Of a stretch of DNA of 64,000 nt, positions 27,895-36,369 are shown piece after piece. Made by a program: the position numbers and the translations under genes. How positions within the stretch are numbered: the stretch's first letter is position 1; each line of letters begins with the position of its first letter. Where the stretch lies: the NCBI RefSeq assembly GCF_002407205.1, contig NZ_CP023548.1, positions 62,001 to 126,000 of the forward strand, read 5' to 3'. The stretch comes from Rhodobacter sp. CZR27. Lineage in GTDB: Bacteria > Pseudomonadota > Alphaproteobacteria > Rhodobacterales > Rhodobacteraceae. The notes beneath the pieces are model-generated. The model was not told the DNA's origin. It did no database searches and worked only from the letters and a program-made list of their open reading frames with translations.

Positions 27895-28242
27895 ATGATC
27901 GCGACCGGGGAGCCGTTGCAGACTGCAGGCGTCGTCGCGGATCGTGCCCTTCGAACAGGCTCGGCCGCCGTCAAGGTGCTGGACTGCGAGGCACGTCCCC
28001 TTGATCCCGATGCCATTCCGGCCGAGGGTGCGCGACTGAGCCTTGTCCGCGACCCGCGCCGCCCCTTCGTGTCGGGGGCGGTCCTGCTGCTGGACGAGGC
28101 CGGCGGTGCGGTGGCCGAGCTTCCGCCGCTGCCCGTCCGCATGCTCGCGGCCCTGCTTGACAACGGCTGCCACGTCTTTGCGCTGGTGGCGGGATCAGGC
28201 CCGCGCCTGCGGGTCTCCATCCACCTCGCGCCCCCGGTCTAG
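27895..28242 (+). CDS. Small protein, weakly HIRAN-like, function unknown
   Basis: A 115-residue soluble protein. LSLVRDPRRPFVSGAVLLLD, AELPPLPVRMLAALLDNG and RVSIHL recall the HIRAN fold pattern (LvReP.NP.d..Av.v, then lap.lL..g), which binds DNA ends in replication-repair proteins. The usual Asn-Pro-Tyr-Asp core is altered. This resemblance is only by eye. The start at 27895 follows GGAGAG; a GTG at 27871 is an alternative. No partner gene suggests a role. Confidence 0.5.
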   Translation: MIATGEPLQTAGVVADRALRTGSAAVKVLDCEARPLDPDAIPAEGARLSLVRDPRRPFVSGAVLLLDEAGGAVAELPPLPVRMLAALLDNGCHVFALVAGSGPRLRVSIHLAPPV

Positions 28243-28517
28243 CCGCCGGACCGCCTTGCCCGCGCAAATGCGGGACCAGCGTCTTTCGCCCGATATCCGG
28301 TGATTTCGCAATGGCCGCTCGGCCTGCCCGCGCGCGCGATCCGGGGGCCCTGCGCGTGGCAGGAGGCGGCGGGGCAGCCTGTGCGCGATCTGGCGGCGAC
28401 GGCCCCGCCACTGTGCGCTCTTGCCGAGGAAAGTGACTCAAATTCGCCGCAATCAGATCCGAAAAAGCTCTCTTTCCTATGATAGCTCGGCATCAGGGGT
28501 CCCGAAGGCGCGCACGA
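28243..28517. other. Intergenic region upstream of the RTX-Hint gene
   Basis: These 275 bp are less GC-rich near 28430-28490 and must carry the promoter of the RTX gene. I see no clear -35/-10 pair, repeat or small gene. Confidence 0.4.
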
Positions 28518-30071
28518 ATGGCAAACTTCAAGAGCACGAACGGCGACGACTTTTTCGAGGGGTCGGATCGCAAGGATGATGTCGATGGCCTCGCGGGCAA
28601 TGACACGCTGAAGGGGGGCGGGGGCAATGACATCCTCCGCGGTGGCACCGGGGACGATTCGCTCGCGGGCGACGCCGGTCGCGACCTGCTGGATGGTGGC
28701 GACGGCAACGACACCCTCAGCGGCGGCGCGGGCGGGGATGCGCTCAGCGGCGGGCGGGGGCTGGACATCGCCGATTACAGCGGGTCGAACGCGGGGGTGA
28801 CCGTCAACCTGACGAACGGGACCGCGTGGGGCGGGGACGCCGACGGCGACAGCTTCGAGGGGATCGACGGGCTGACAGGCTCGGCCTACAACGACCGGCT
28901 GACGGGGTTCGACCAGGTCGGAACGGGTGCCGACGATACCTTCACCAACGTCATCCGCGGCGGCGGCGGAAACGATACCATCGACGGGCGTGGCGGGGCC
29001 GACAGCCTTTACGGCGATGACGGCAACGACAGCGTCATCGGCGGTGCGGGCGACGATCTGGTCGAGGGCGGCACGGGCAACGACACGCTGCAGGGCGATG
29101 CAGGCCGGGACATCCTCGACGGCGGTGCGGGGGACGACAGCCTGTCCGGCGGCGCGGACGCCGATATCCTTTCGGGCGGGACCGGCAACGACCAGCTTGA
29201 CGGCGGGGACGGGGCCGATCTGCTCGACGGCGGCGAGGGCAGCGACACGCTGACCGGCGGAGCAGGCAACGACACGCTGCTTGCCGGCGCCGGTGACGTG
29301 ATCATTGGCGGCGAGAGTGCCGATGGAAGCGACCGGGACGTCCTGATCCTGAACACCGGCGGCAACCGGCACTACACGATCGTCCGGGACGCGCCGGGCT
29401 CCGAATCCGGCTACATCCACTTCCAGACGCCGGACGGCCCGCAGTCCGTCCGGTTCCAGGACATCGAGGAGATCCGCGCGGTTCCCTGCTTCACTCCCGG
29501 GACCCGGATCCTGACCCTGCGCGGCGAGGTCGCCGTCGAGGCGCTGAAGGCCGGCGACATGGTGCTGACACGCGACAACGGCTACCTGCCGCTACGCTGG
29601 GTGGGCAAGCGCCGCCTCGGCCCCGAAGTGCTGGCGCGGGCGCCCGAGTTGCGGCCGATCCTGATCCGGCGCGGCGCGCTGGGCCCCTGCCGGCCGGAGC
29701 GCGACATGATGGTCTCGCGCCAGCACCGCATGCTGGTCTGGGGCGCGCGGGCCGAACTGCTGTTCGGCGAGGGCGAGGTGCTGGTTCGGGCGCTCCACCT
29801 TCTCAGTTTGCCGGGCGTCGAGGAAGCGGCGGTGGAGGAGGTAACCTATATACACATCCTCTTCGACCGGCACGAGATCGTCATGGCCGATGGCGCCTGG
29901 ACCGAAAGCTTCCAGCCCGGCGACCGGACGCTCGATGGTCTTGATGCCGACCAGCGGGCCGAGCTGTTCGCGATCTTCCCGGAACTGCAGGGCGAGGCGG
30001 GCGGAAAGCTCTTCACGGCAGCGCGTCCGACGCTGCGCGCCCACGAGGTGCGCGCCCTGCTGGCGGCCTGA
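28518..30071 (+). CDS. RTX calcium-binding repeat protein with C-terminal Hint (hedgehog/intein-like) domain
   Basis: A 517-residue protein. Residues ~5-270 hold many copies of the GGxGxDxLx nonapeptide (GGAGNDTL, GGDGNDTL and variants) that bind calcium outside the cell. The pattern is interrupted by a ~55-residue spacer (DIADYSGSNAGVTVNL). The C-terminal ~190 residues form a Hint_2-type domain starting at C in VPCFTPGTRILT, with VEALKAGDMVLTRDNG, VSRQHRMLV and a last block HILFDRHEIVMADG. Intein-type Asn at the end is missing, so only N-terminal cleavage at the Cys would be expected. No signal peptide is visible, and no type I exporter is in the window. The start at 28518 fits family N-termini (ANFKSTNGDD). 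Confidence 0.9.
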   Translation: MANFKSTNGDDFFEGSDRKDDVDGLAGNDTLKGGGGNDILRGGTGDDSLAGDAGRDLLDGGDGNDTLSGGAGGDALSGGRGLDIADYSGSNAGVTVNLTNGTAWGGDADGDSFEGIDGLTGSAYNDRLTGFDQVGTGADDTFTNVIRGGGGNDTIDGRGGADSLYGDDGNDSVIGGAGDDLVEGGTGNDTLQGDAGRDILDGGAGDDSLSGGADADILSGGTGNDQLDGGDGADLLDGGEGSDTLTGGAGNDTLLAGAGDVIIGGESADGSDRDVLILNTGGNRHYTIVRDAPGSESGYIHFQTPDGPQSVRFQDIEEIRAVPCFTPGTRILTLRGEVAVEALKAGDMVLTRDNGYLPLRWVGKRRLGPEVLARAPELRPILIRRGALGPCRPERDMMVSRQHRMLVWGARAELLFGEGEVLVRALHLLSLPGVEEAAVEEVTYIHILFDRHEIVMADGAWTESFQPGDRTLDGLDADQRAELFAIFPELQGEAGGKLFTAARPTLRAHEVRALLAA

Positions 30072-30131
30072 CCGCAGGGCGTTCCGCAGCGGCGGGAGCG
30101 GCTGCGGCCGCGCCATTCGAGCTTGCGGCGG

Positions 30132-30166
30132 GCCGGGGTGGCGCGGTGCCACCCCGGCTGCCTTTT
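30132..30166 (+). terminator. Terminator after the RTX-Hint gene
   Basis: An 11-bp stem (30132-30142 with 30148-30158) and a 5-nt loop are followed by TGCCTTTT. It lies between convergent genes and may serve both. Confidence 0.75.
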
Positions 30167-32543
30167 ACTTCTTCGGCGGCGTGAACCGACGGCTGGTGTC
30201 CTGCGCGTCCGGCTTCGGAGCCTTGCGCGGCGCATCCTTCTTGAACCCGCCCGGCTTCGCCCCAGCGGCCTTCGCGCCGCCGGTCTTCAGCCCGTCCTTC
30301 TTGAAGCCGCCGCGCGCCGGTGCGCCTTCGGTGCGTGCCTTGCCGGCACCCGCCGGGCGCTCCTCGCGCTTGGCCTTGAAGCCCGCGGCCCGTTCAGGGC
30401 GATCCTCGCCCGGCCGCGAGCGGTATCCTTCGGAGCGATCCTCGGCCGGGCGCGGCTTGTAGCCTTCGGGACGCGGCGCGCCGCCGTGCGACTTGAAGCC
30501 GGCCGAGCGCGGCTTGCCCTCGGCGCCGCCGCCGTGGGACTTGTAGCCCGCCGACCGGGGGGCGGCGTCGGACTTGCCGGCATGGGACCGGAACCCGGCC
30601 GCGCGCGGCGCGCGTTCAGCGCGGTCCTGCGGGGTCCAGCGTGCCTTTTCGCGCGGCGCCCGGGCCTCTTCGCCCTCGCCAGCCGCCTCGCGGCGCGGAC
30701 GGCGTTCCTCCTGCATTTCACGCTTCGCGAACGGCGCGGCCTCGTCGTGCCGGGCGCGCGGTGCCCGGGCCGGACGGTCGTCCGGGGTCCAGCCGGGGCG
30801 GCGACCCTCTTCCGTGTCGTCCTCGACGAAGCGGGACGGCTTCGGCTGGTAGGGTGCCTTTTCGCGGCGCGGCGCGGCCTCGTCGCGCGCGGCGCGCGGG
30901 GCGGCGGCGGGGCGGTCGGGTCGGGGCTTTCGCATCGGCCGCTCGGGCCGCTCCAGCGAGGGTTCGCCCGCAAGCCGCCGCATCGCCACGCCGGCCTCGA
31001 TCTCCAGCGCGTCGCCGAAGCGGCTGGCGGCCGCCTTTGCGATCTGCACGAAGGTCTCTTCCTGCTGGACGCGGATCGCGCCGATCTCGTTCTTGGTCAC
31101 GCCGCCGGCTTCGCAGATCTTCGGCAGAAGCCAGCGCGCCTCGGCACGGCCGGTATGGCCGACGCCGACGGAATACCAGACCGCCTCGCCGAACTCGCCG
31201 CGTTCGCGCGGGGCCCGTGCCGCCGACTCGGGCGGCGTCAGGTCCTGCAGCACCTCGGGCGCCGAGCGACCTTCGCGCCATAGCCGCACGAAGGCGGCAG
31301 CCATCTGCTGCGGGCCGAAGCGGTCGAGCAGCGTGTCGGCCAGCGGCATTTCGTCGGAGAGATCCTGCGCCAGCACCGGATGTTCCAGCAGCCGCGCGTC
31401 GTCGCGTTCCTGCACCTCGTCGGCCGAGGGCGGTTTGCCCCAGTCGGCGACCAGCTTCGCGCCGGTCAGCAGGCGCTGCGCCTTGCGCGCCTCGGAGGGC
31501 GCGACGACCAGCACCGACACGCCCTTGGCGCCGGCGCGGCCGGTCCGGCCCGAGCGGTGCAGCAGCGTTTCCGAATTCGAGGGCAGGTCGGCGTGAATCA
31601 CCAGTTCCAGCCCGGGCAGGTCGATGCCGCGTGCGGCCACGTCCGTCGCGATGCAAACCCGGGCGCGGCCGTCGCGCAGCGCCTGCAGCGCGTGGGTGCG
31701 TTCCTGCTGGCTGAGTTCCCCCGACAGTGCCACGACCTGAAAGCCGCGGTTGCCCATGCGGGCGAGAAGGTGGTTCACCGCCAGCCGCGTCTTGCAGAAG
31801 ACGATGGCGGATTGCGCCTCGTAATAGCGCAGCACGTTGAAGATCGCGTGTTCGCGATCGCGGGCGCTGACGGTCAGGGCGCGGTACTCGATGTCGGCGT
31901 GCTGCTTGCGCTCGCCCGCGGTTTGCAGGCGCATGGCCTCGCGCTGGAAGTCCTTGGCGAGCGCCTCGATCTCCTTCGGCACGGTGGCCGAGAACATCAG
32001 GGTGCGACGCTCTTCGGGCGCGCTGCTCAGGATGAACTCCAGATCCTCGCGGAAGCCGAGGTCGAGCATCTCGTCGGCCTCGTCCAGCACCACGGCGCGC
32101 AGGCCGGTCAGGTCGAGCGAGCCGCGCTCGATGTGGTCGCGCAGGCGGCCCGGGGTGCCCACGACGATATGGGCGCCGCGTTCCAGCGCCCGGCGCTCGG
32201 TGCGGTAGTCCATGCCGCCGACGCAGGTCGCGATCTGCGCGCCGGCCTCGCCGTAAAGCCAGCCGAGTTCGCGGGCGACCTGCAGCGCCAGTTCGCGCGT
32301 CGGGGCGATGGCGAGCGCCAGCGGCACGTCGGCGAACAGCAGCCGGTCGGCGCCCTGCAGGATCTCGTCGGCGATGGCGATGCCGAAGGCCACGGTCTTG
32401 CCCGAGCCGGTCTGGGCGGAAACGAGCAGGTCGCGGCCGGAGACGCCCTCGGCGAGGACGGCTTCCTGAACCGGGGTCAGGGCGTCATAGCCCTTGGCGG
32501 CCAGGGCCGCAGCCAGCGGCGCGGCAATATCAGTATGAGTCAT
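30165..32543 (-). CDS. DEAD-box ATP-dependent RNA helicase with DbpA-like RNA-binding domain and long basic tail
   Basis: A 792-residue helicase. Core motifs are the Q motif region YDALTPVQ, Walker A AQTGSGKT, VLDEADEML, FSATV and HRSGRTGRAG. Near residue 470 a DbpA/CsdA-type RNA-binding domain appears (GHTGRAEARWLLPKICEAGG, NEIGAIRVQ). The last ~270 residues are low-complexity, rich in Arg, Ala, Pro and Lys, with repeats such as SAGYKSHGG, SAGFKSHGG and GFRSHAG. It resembles CsdA/DeaD, which assist ribosome assembly and mRNA decay in the cold. The start at 32543 has only a weak ribosome site. It diverges from the tetR operon. Confidence 0.93.
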   Translation of the reverse strand: MTHTDIAAPLAAALAAKGYDALTPVQEAVLAEGVSGRDLLVSAQTGSGKTVAFGIAIADEILQGADRLLFADVPLALAIAPTRELALQVARELGWLYGEAGAQIATCVGGMDYRTERRALERGAHIVVGTPGRLRDHIERGSLDLTGLRAVVLDEADEMLDLGFREDLEFILSSAPEERRTLMFSATVPKEIEALAKDFQREAMRLQTAGERKQHADIEYRALTVSARDREHAIFNVLRYYEAQSAIVFCKTRLAVNHLLARMGNRGFQVVALSGELSQQERTHALQALRDGRARVCIATDVAARGIDLPGLELVIHADLPSNSETLLHRSGRTGRAGAKGVSVLVVAPSEARKAQRLLTGAKLVADWGKPPSADEVQERDDARLLEHPVLAQDLSDEMPLADTLLDRFGPQQMAAAFVRLWREGRSAPEVLQDLTPPESAARAPRERGEFGEAVWYSVGVGHTGRAEARWLLPKICEAGGVTKNEIGAIRVQQEETFVQIAKAAASRFGDALEIEAGVAMRRLAGEPSLERPERPMRKPRPDRPAAAPRAARDEAAPRREKAPYQPKPSRFVEDDTEEGRRPGWTPDDRPARAPRARHDEAAPFAKREMQEERRPRREAAGEGEEARAPREKARWTPQDRAERAPRAAGFRSHAGKSDAAPRSAGYKSHGGGAEGKPRSAGFKSHGGAPRPEGYKPRPAEDRSEGYRSRPGEDRPERAAGFKAKREERPAGAGKARTEGAPARGGFKKDGLKTGGAKAAGAKPGGFKKDAPRKAPKPDAQDTSRRFTPPKK

Positions 32544-32687
32544 GTATCTGCCATGAAGGGGACGCACATGGCGTCCGGGTTGCCGGCCAACCTGTCCCCT
32601 TCGCGGACGGGCGTGCCATGCCCGCCGTCCCGAGCAATCTGGGCCGTCCGGGCGCCATACAGGATTCGTCGCGCGCTGTATAGCGGC

Positions 32688-32716
32688 TTGACGACATACC
32701 GACTGATCGGTATGTT
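32688..32716 (+). promoter_or_regulatory. Promoter and palindromic operator of the tetR operon
   Basis: TTGACG (32688-32693), 17-bp spacer and TATGTT (32711-32716) form a good promoter. A perfect 9-4-9 inverted repeat, ACATACCGA-CTGA-TCGGTATGT (32694-32715), fills the spacer and part of the -10. This is the expected layout for autorepression by the TetR protein encoded next. Confidence 0.85.
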
Positions 32717-32734
32717 GAGCGAGTGGGAGGCGCA

Positions 32735-33343
32735 ATGGGCGACGGTCGGACCCGACTTCTGGAAGCCGCGACCCGGCTGATCCGCGAACAGGGGTTTGCC
32801 GCCACCTCGGTCGATGCGATCTGCCGCGAGGCGGGCGTGACCAAGGGGGCCTTCTTCCACCACTTCCCCAGCAAGCAGGCGCTGGGCGTGGCAGCGGCGG
32901 AAAACTGGGCCGAAGTGACCGGCAGGCTTTTCGCCGAAGCCTCCTACCACGAACCCGCGGACCCGCTGGATCGCGTGTTCGCCTATATCGACTTCCGCCG
33001 CTCGCTGCTGGCGGGCGAGATCGCCGACTACACCTGTCTCGTGGGCACGATGGTGCAGGAGGCCCATGGCCTTGCGCCGATCCGCGAGGCCTGCGGCGCG
33101 AGCATCTTCGGCCATGCCGGAACGCTCGAGGCCGATATCGCCGCTGCGATGGCAGCGCGCCGTGTGGCGGGGTTCGAGGCGGCCAGCCTCGCCCGTCACA
33201 TGCAGGCGGTGCTGCAGGGCGCGTTCATCCTTGCCAAGGCGGGGGGAGGGGCCGCGGCGGTCGAGGACGCTCTGGATCATTTGAAGCGGTACATCGGTTT
33301 GTTGTTCACGTCCCCGGCGCAGCCGGGATCTGACCCCAACTGA
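32735..33343 (+). CDS. TetR/AcrR family transcriptional regulator
   Basis: A 202-residue repressor. The N-terminal DNA-binding helix-turn-helix reads RLIREQGFAATSVDAICREAGVTKG followed by AFFHHFPSKQAL. The C-terminal ligand domain is typical in length, ligand unknown. The start at 32735 has GGGAGG upstream. It heads an operon with a DUF1428 and a VOC protein and has a perfect operator in its own promoter. Confidence 0.95.
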   Translation: MGDGRTRLLEAATRLIREQGFAATSVDAICREAGVTKGAFFHHFPSKQALGVAAAENWAEVTGRLFAEASYHEPADPLDRVFAYIDFRRSLLAGEIADYTCLVGTMVQEAHGLAPIREACGASIFGHAGTLEADIAAAMAARRVAGFEAASLARHMQAVLQGAFILAKAGGGAAAVEDALDHLKRYIGLLFTSPAQPGSDPN

Positions 33344-33355
33344 AGGAGACTTCCG

Positions 33356-33709
33356 ATGCCTTACGTCGACGGATTCGTCTGTGCGGTTCCGAAGGACAAC
33401 CGTCAGAAATACATCGACCACGCCGTCAAGGCGGCCGACAAGTTCAAGGAGCTGGGCGCGATCCAGGTCGTGGAGGCCTGGGGCGACGACGTGCCCGAGG
33501 GCAAGGTGACCTCGTTCCGCATGGCGGTGAAGCAGGAGGACGACGAGGCCGCGGTGTTCTCCTGGGTGGTCTGGCCGTCCAAGGAGACTCGCGACACCGC
33601 CTGGAAGGCGATGATGGAGGACCCCGAGATGGCCGAGATGGGCAAGGACATGCCCTTCGACGGCAAGCGGATGATCTACGGCGGGTTCCAGACCATCGTG
33701 GATGTCTGA
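33356..33709 (+). CDS. DUF1428 family protein
   Basis: A 117-residue protein, MPYVDGFVCAVPKDN at the start, then AIQVVEAWGDDVPEG, SWVVWPSKETRD and GKRMIYGGFQ. It is a ferredoxin-like-fold family often found near VOC proteins and TetR regulators. No catalytic residue is known. It is 12 bp after tetR, with an ideal AAGGAG site. The operon is likely induced by whatever ligand releases the TetR protein. Confidence 0.92.
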   Translation: MPYVDGFVCAVPKDNRQKYIDHAVKAADKFKELGAIQVVEAWGDDVPEGKVTSFRMAVKQEDDEAAVFSWVVWPSKETRDTAWKAMMEDPEMAEMGKDMPFDGKRMIYGGFQTIVDV

Positions 33710-34457
33710 CATGGGCGGCTTCGTCTGGCACGAGCTGACGACGCCGGACCCCGACGGGGCGGTGGCCTTCTATGGCCGCCTCCTCGGCTGGGAGGCGCAG
33801 CCCTTCCCGGGGTCGGACCCGCCCTATCGGGTGATGATGGCGGGCGGCGCGGGCGTCGCGGGAATCTATGCTGCGAAGGCGCCGCAGCCGCCCGGGTGGA
33901 TCGGCTACATCCATGTCGAGGATGTCGAGGCCGCCTCCACCCGCATCGAAGCCTCGGGCGGCCGTTTCGACGCGCCGGCGGAGGACATGGAGGGCATCGG
34001 CCGGATGCGTCTGTCCCGCGACCCGGACGGTGCCGCCTTCGTCCTGATGACGCCGGCCCCGCGCGGGGAGATGCCGCGCCCGGCCGAAGGCGCGCCGGGC
34101 GTCCCTATCTGGGACGAGCTTTACGCCTCGGATGTCGAACGGGCGTTCGCCTTCTACGCGGGCTTTGCCGTCTGGACCAGGGACAGCGCGATGGACATGG
34201 GCGACATGGGAGCCTACCAGATGTTCGCCGCGGGCGGCCCTGCCATCGGCGGGATCATGCGCCGGCCCGAGCAGATGATGCCGCCGGGCTGGCTGGTCTA
34301 CTTCACCACCGCCTCGGTCACGGCCTCGATCGCGCTGGCGCAGGAGCTGGGCGCAACGCACCTGTTCGGCCCGCAGGAGGTGCCGGGCGAGATGTGGATC
34401 GCGCAGTTCCTCGACCCGCAGGGCCACATGTTCGGCCTCGTCGGACCCCACGGCTGA
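33702..34457 (+). CDS. VOC (glyoxalase/bleomycin-resistance-like) protein with two domains
   Basis: A 251-residue protein with two vicinal-oxygen-chelate modules, about residues 5-118 (FVWHELTTPDPDGAVAFYGR) and 130-250 (PIWDELYASDVERAFAFYAG, ending MWIAQFLDPQGHMFGLVG). Such proteins bind a metal and act as dioxygenases, lyases or drug binders. The substrate is unknown. The ATG at 33702 overlaps the DUF1428 end by 8 nt; an alternative ATG at 33711 avoids overlap. Last gene of the tetR operon. Confidence 0.9.
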   Translation: MSDMGGFVWHELTTPDPDGAVAFYGRLLGWEAQPFPGSDPPYRVMMAGGAGVAGIYAAKAPQPPGWIGYIHVEDVEAASTRIEASGGRFDAPAEDMEGIGRMRLSRDPDGAAFVLMTPAPRGEMPRPAEGAPGVPIWDELYASDVERAFAFYAGFAVWTRDSAMDMGDMGAYQMFAAGGPAIGGIMRRPEQMMPPGWLVYFTTASVTASIALAQELGATHLFGPQEVPGEMWIAQFLDPQGHMFGLVGPHG

Positions 34458-34465
34458 CGCATGAG

Positions 34466-34495
34466 GCGGCCTGCCTAAAGGTGCAGGCCGCTTTG
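34466..34495 (+). terminator. Terminator of the tetR-DUF1428-VOC operon
   Basis: GCGGCCTGC (34466-34474) pairs with GCAGGCCGC (34483-34491) over an 8-nt loop and is followed by TTTGCCTCTT. Confidence 0.75.
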
Positions 34496-34499
34496 CCTC

Positions 34500-34528
34500 T
34501 TGGACTTTCCTGGACCCGCGCGCATATA
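34500..34528 (+). promoter_or_regulatory. Candidate promoter of cnoX
   Basis: TTGGAC (34500-34505), 17-bp spacer, CATATA (34523-34528), 30 bp upstream of the gene. Confidence 0.55.
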
Positions 34529-34558
34529 GGGGCACCACGTCAGACGGAGGAAGAACCC

Positions 34559-35473
34559 ATGCTCGGATTCGGGGACAAGACCGCCAATGGCGCCGCTCCG
34601 CAGGGCGGTCTCGTCAAGGACACGTCGGAAGCGACCTTCATGGTGGACGTGATCGACGCGAGCCGCGATGTCCCGGTGATCGTCGATTTCTGGGCGCCCT
34701 GGTGCGGCCCGTGCAAGACGCTCGGCCCCGCGCTCGAGGCCGCGGTCATTGCCGCCAAGGGCAAGGTCCGCATGGTCAAGGTCAACGTGGACGAGAACCA
34801 GATGATCGCGGCACAGCTGCGCATCCAGTCGATCCCCACGGTCTTCGCCTTCTTCCAGGGCCAGCCGGTCGATGCCTTCCAGGGCGCGCTGCCGCCTTCG
34901 GAGGTCAAGAAGTTCGTCGACAAGATCGCGGCCCTCGCGGGCGACGGCGGCCTTTCCGAGGCGCTCGCCGCGGCCGAGGAGATGCTGGCCGAAGGCGCCG
35001 TCGTCGATGCGGTGGAGACCTTCGCCGCGATCCTGGGCGAGGAGCCGGAGAATGCCGCCGCCTATGCCGGGTTGATCCGCTGCCATCTGGCGATGGGCGA
35101 TCTGGCGCAGGCCGAGGGGCTGGCGAATGCGGCCTCGCCCGCCATCGCCAAGGCCAAGGAATTCGAGGCGGCAAAGGCGCAGATCGAGCTGGCCAAGCAG
35201 GCCGCCAAGGCCGGCCCGGTGGCCGAGCTGACGCGCGCCGTCGAGGCCGACCCGTCGAACAGCCAGGCGCGCTTTGACCTCGCGCTCGCGCTTCATGCGG
35301 CGGGGCGGATCGACGAGGCGGTGGAGACGCTGCTGGAGCTGTTCCGGCGCGACCGCGAATGGAATGACGGGGCGGCCCGGGCGCAGCTTTTCACCATCTT
35401 CGACGCGCTGAAGCCGACCGATCCGATCGTTCTGAAGGGGCGCCGCCGGCTGTCCTCGATGATATTTGCCTGA
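34559..35473 (+). CDS. cnoX: Thioredoxin-TPR co-chaperone (CnoX/YbbN type)
   Basis: A 304-residue protein. The N-terminal thioredoxin domain has the redox motif WAPWCGPCKTLGPAL and the cis-Pro block IQSIPTVFAF. The C-terminal ~170 residues are helical tetratricopeptide-like repeats (AAYAGLIRCHLAMGDLAQAE, ARFDLALALHAAGRIDEAVE). In Caulobacter and E. coli, CnoX protects substrates from oxidation and hands them to GroEL or DnaK. Unlike E. coli YbbN, the CGPC pair is intact. GGAGG precedes the ATG. Operon with the LON-domain and Trm112 genes. Confidence 0.9.
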   Translation: MLGFGDKTANGAAPQGGLVKDTSEATFMVDVIDASRDVPVIVDFWAPWCGPCKTLGPALEAAVIAAKGKVRMVKVNVDENQMIAAQLRIQSIPTVFAFFQGQPVDAFQGALPPSEVKKFVDKIAALAGDGGLSEALAAAEEMLAEGAVVDAVETFAAILGEEPENAAAYAGLIRCHLAMGDLAQAEGLANAASPAIAKAKEFEAAKAQIELAKQAAKAGPVAELTRAVEADPSNSQARFDLALALHAAGRIDEAVETLLELFRRDREWNDGAARAQLFTIFDALKPTDPIVLKGRRRLSSMIFA

Positions 35474-35500
35474 TCCATGGGCCGGGCTAGTTCTGAGCCC

Positions 35501-36145
35501 ATGATCAAGCAGGCGGACCTTCCCGACGTCATCCCCGTGTTCCCGCTGCCCGGTGCGCTGCTGCTGCCCCGGGCCCGGCTGCCGCTGCACATCTTCGAGC
35601 CGCGCTACCTGCAGATGCTCGACGATACGCTGAAGACGCGGCATCGGCTGATCGGCATGGTGCAGCCGCGCGACGTGCCGGACGGCGCCGAGAAGCGGCT
35701 CCACGCCATCGGCTGCGCGGGCCGCCTGACCGGCTTTTCCGAGACCGAGGACGGGCGCTACATGATCACGCTCTCGGGGATCTCGCGCTTTCGCGTGGTG
35801 TCGGAGGTGCAGGGCTTCACGCCCTATCGCCGCTGCAACGTGGACTGGGCGCCCTTCGCCCGCGACCTCGGCCCGGTCGAGACCGACTGCGGCTTTCGCC
35901 GCGACGCCTTCCTTGAACTGCTCGGCCGCTACTTCGCCGCCATGGAGCTTTCGACCGACTGGGGGTCACTGCGCGAGGCCGAGGAGGAGCTGCTGATCAA
36001 CTCGCTCTCGATGCTCTGCCCCTTCGATCCCGAGGACAAGCAGGCGCTGCTCGAGGCGCCCTCGCTTGAAACCCGGCGCGAAACACTGGTAACGCTGATC
36101 GAATTCGCCCTGAGGGGCGGCACTGGTGAAGAGGTGATGCAATGA
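35501..36145 (+). CDS. LON N-terminal (substrate-binding) domain protein
   Basis: A 214-residue stand-alone version of the Lon protease N-domain: [46 protein letters not shown], and [20 protein letters not shown]. There is no ATPase or protease part. The start at 35501 is the first Met of the conserved region; an ATG at 35477 adds eight residues. Its stop overlaps the next gene (ATGA). A role in proteostasis is plausible next to cnoX, but no activity is known. Confidence 0.92.
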   Translation: MIKQADLPDVIPVFPLPGALLLPRARLPLHIFEPRYLQMLDDTLKTRHRLIGMVQPRDVPDGAEKRLHAIGCAGRLTGFSETEDGRYMITLSGISRFRVVSEVQGFTPYRRCNVDWAPFARDLGPVETDCGFRRDAFLELLGRYFAAMELSTDWGSLREAEEELLINSLSMLCPFDPEDKQALLEAPSLETRRETLVTLIEFALRGGTGEEVMQ

Positions 36146-36321
36146 GCGACTCCCCCCTGTTCGACCGCCGGATGCTGGAGGCGCTGGTCTGCCCGGTGAC
36201 CCAGGGCGTGCTGAGCTATGATGCCGAGCGGCAGGAACTGGTGTCGAAAGCGGCGCATCTGGCCTTTCCGATCCGCGACGGCATCCCGATCATGCTGGTG
36301 TCGGAAGCCCGCGCCCTCTAG
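36142..36321 (+). CDS. Trm112 family small protein (UPF0434 type)
   Basis: A 59-residue protein, encoded in a frame overlapping the LON-domain stop by 4 nt. It reads [20 protein letters not shown], then [20 protein letters not shown]. This is the short bacterial Trm112 pattern, in which one Cys of the zinc ribbon remains. Trm112 in eukaryotes activates methyltransferases; the bacterial role is unclear. It completes the cnoX operon. Confidence 0.88.
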   Translation: MSDSPLFDRRMLEALVCPVTQGVLSYDAERQELVSKAAHLAFPIRDGIPIMLVSEARAL

Positions 36322-36369
36322 GCGCGGGATTGCCCGGGCGGGCCAAGCCAGCCTGGAATGTCGCGGCAC

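Noticed and set aside
28518..29300. Dense repeats in the DNA that might suggest a CRISPR or satellite array
   Set aside because: The period is ~27 bp in a single open frame encoding RTX nonapeptides. Units vary and no spacers exist.
30123..31283. 386-residue plus-strand frame opposite the helicase tail
   Set aside because: It is the complement of a low-complexity Arg/Ala/Pro region and has no independent start signal.
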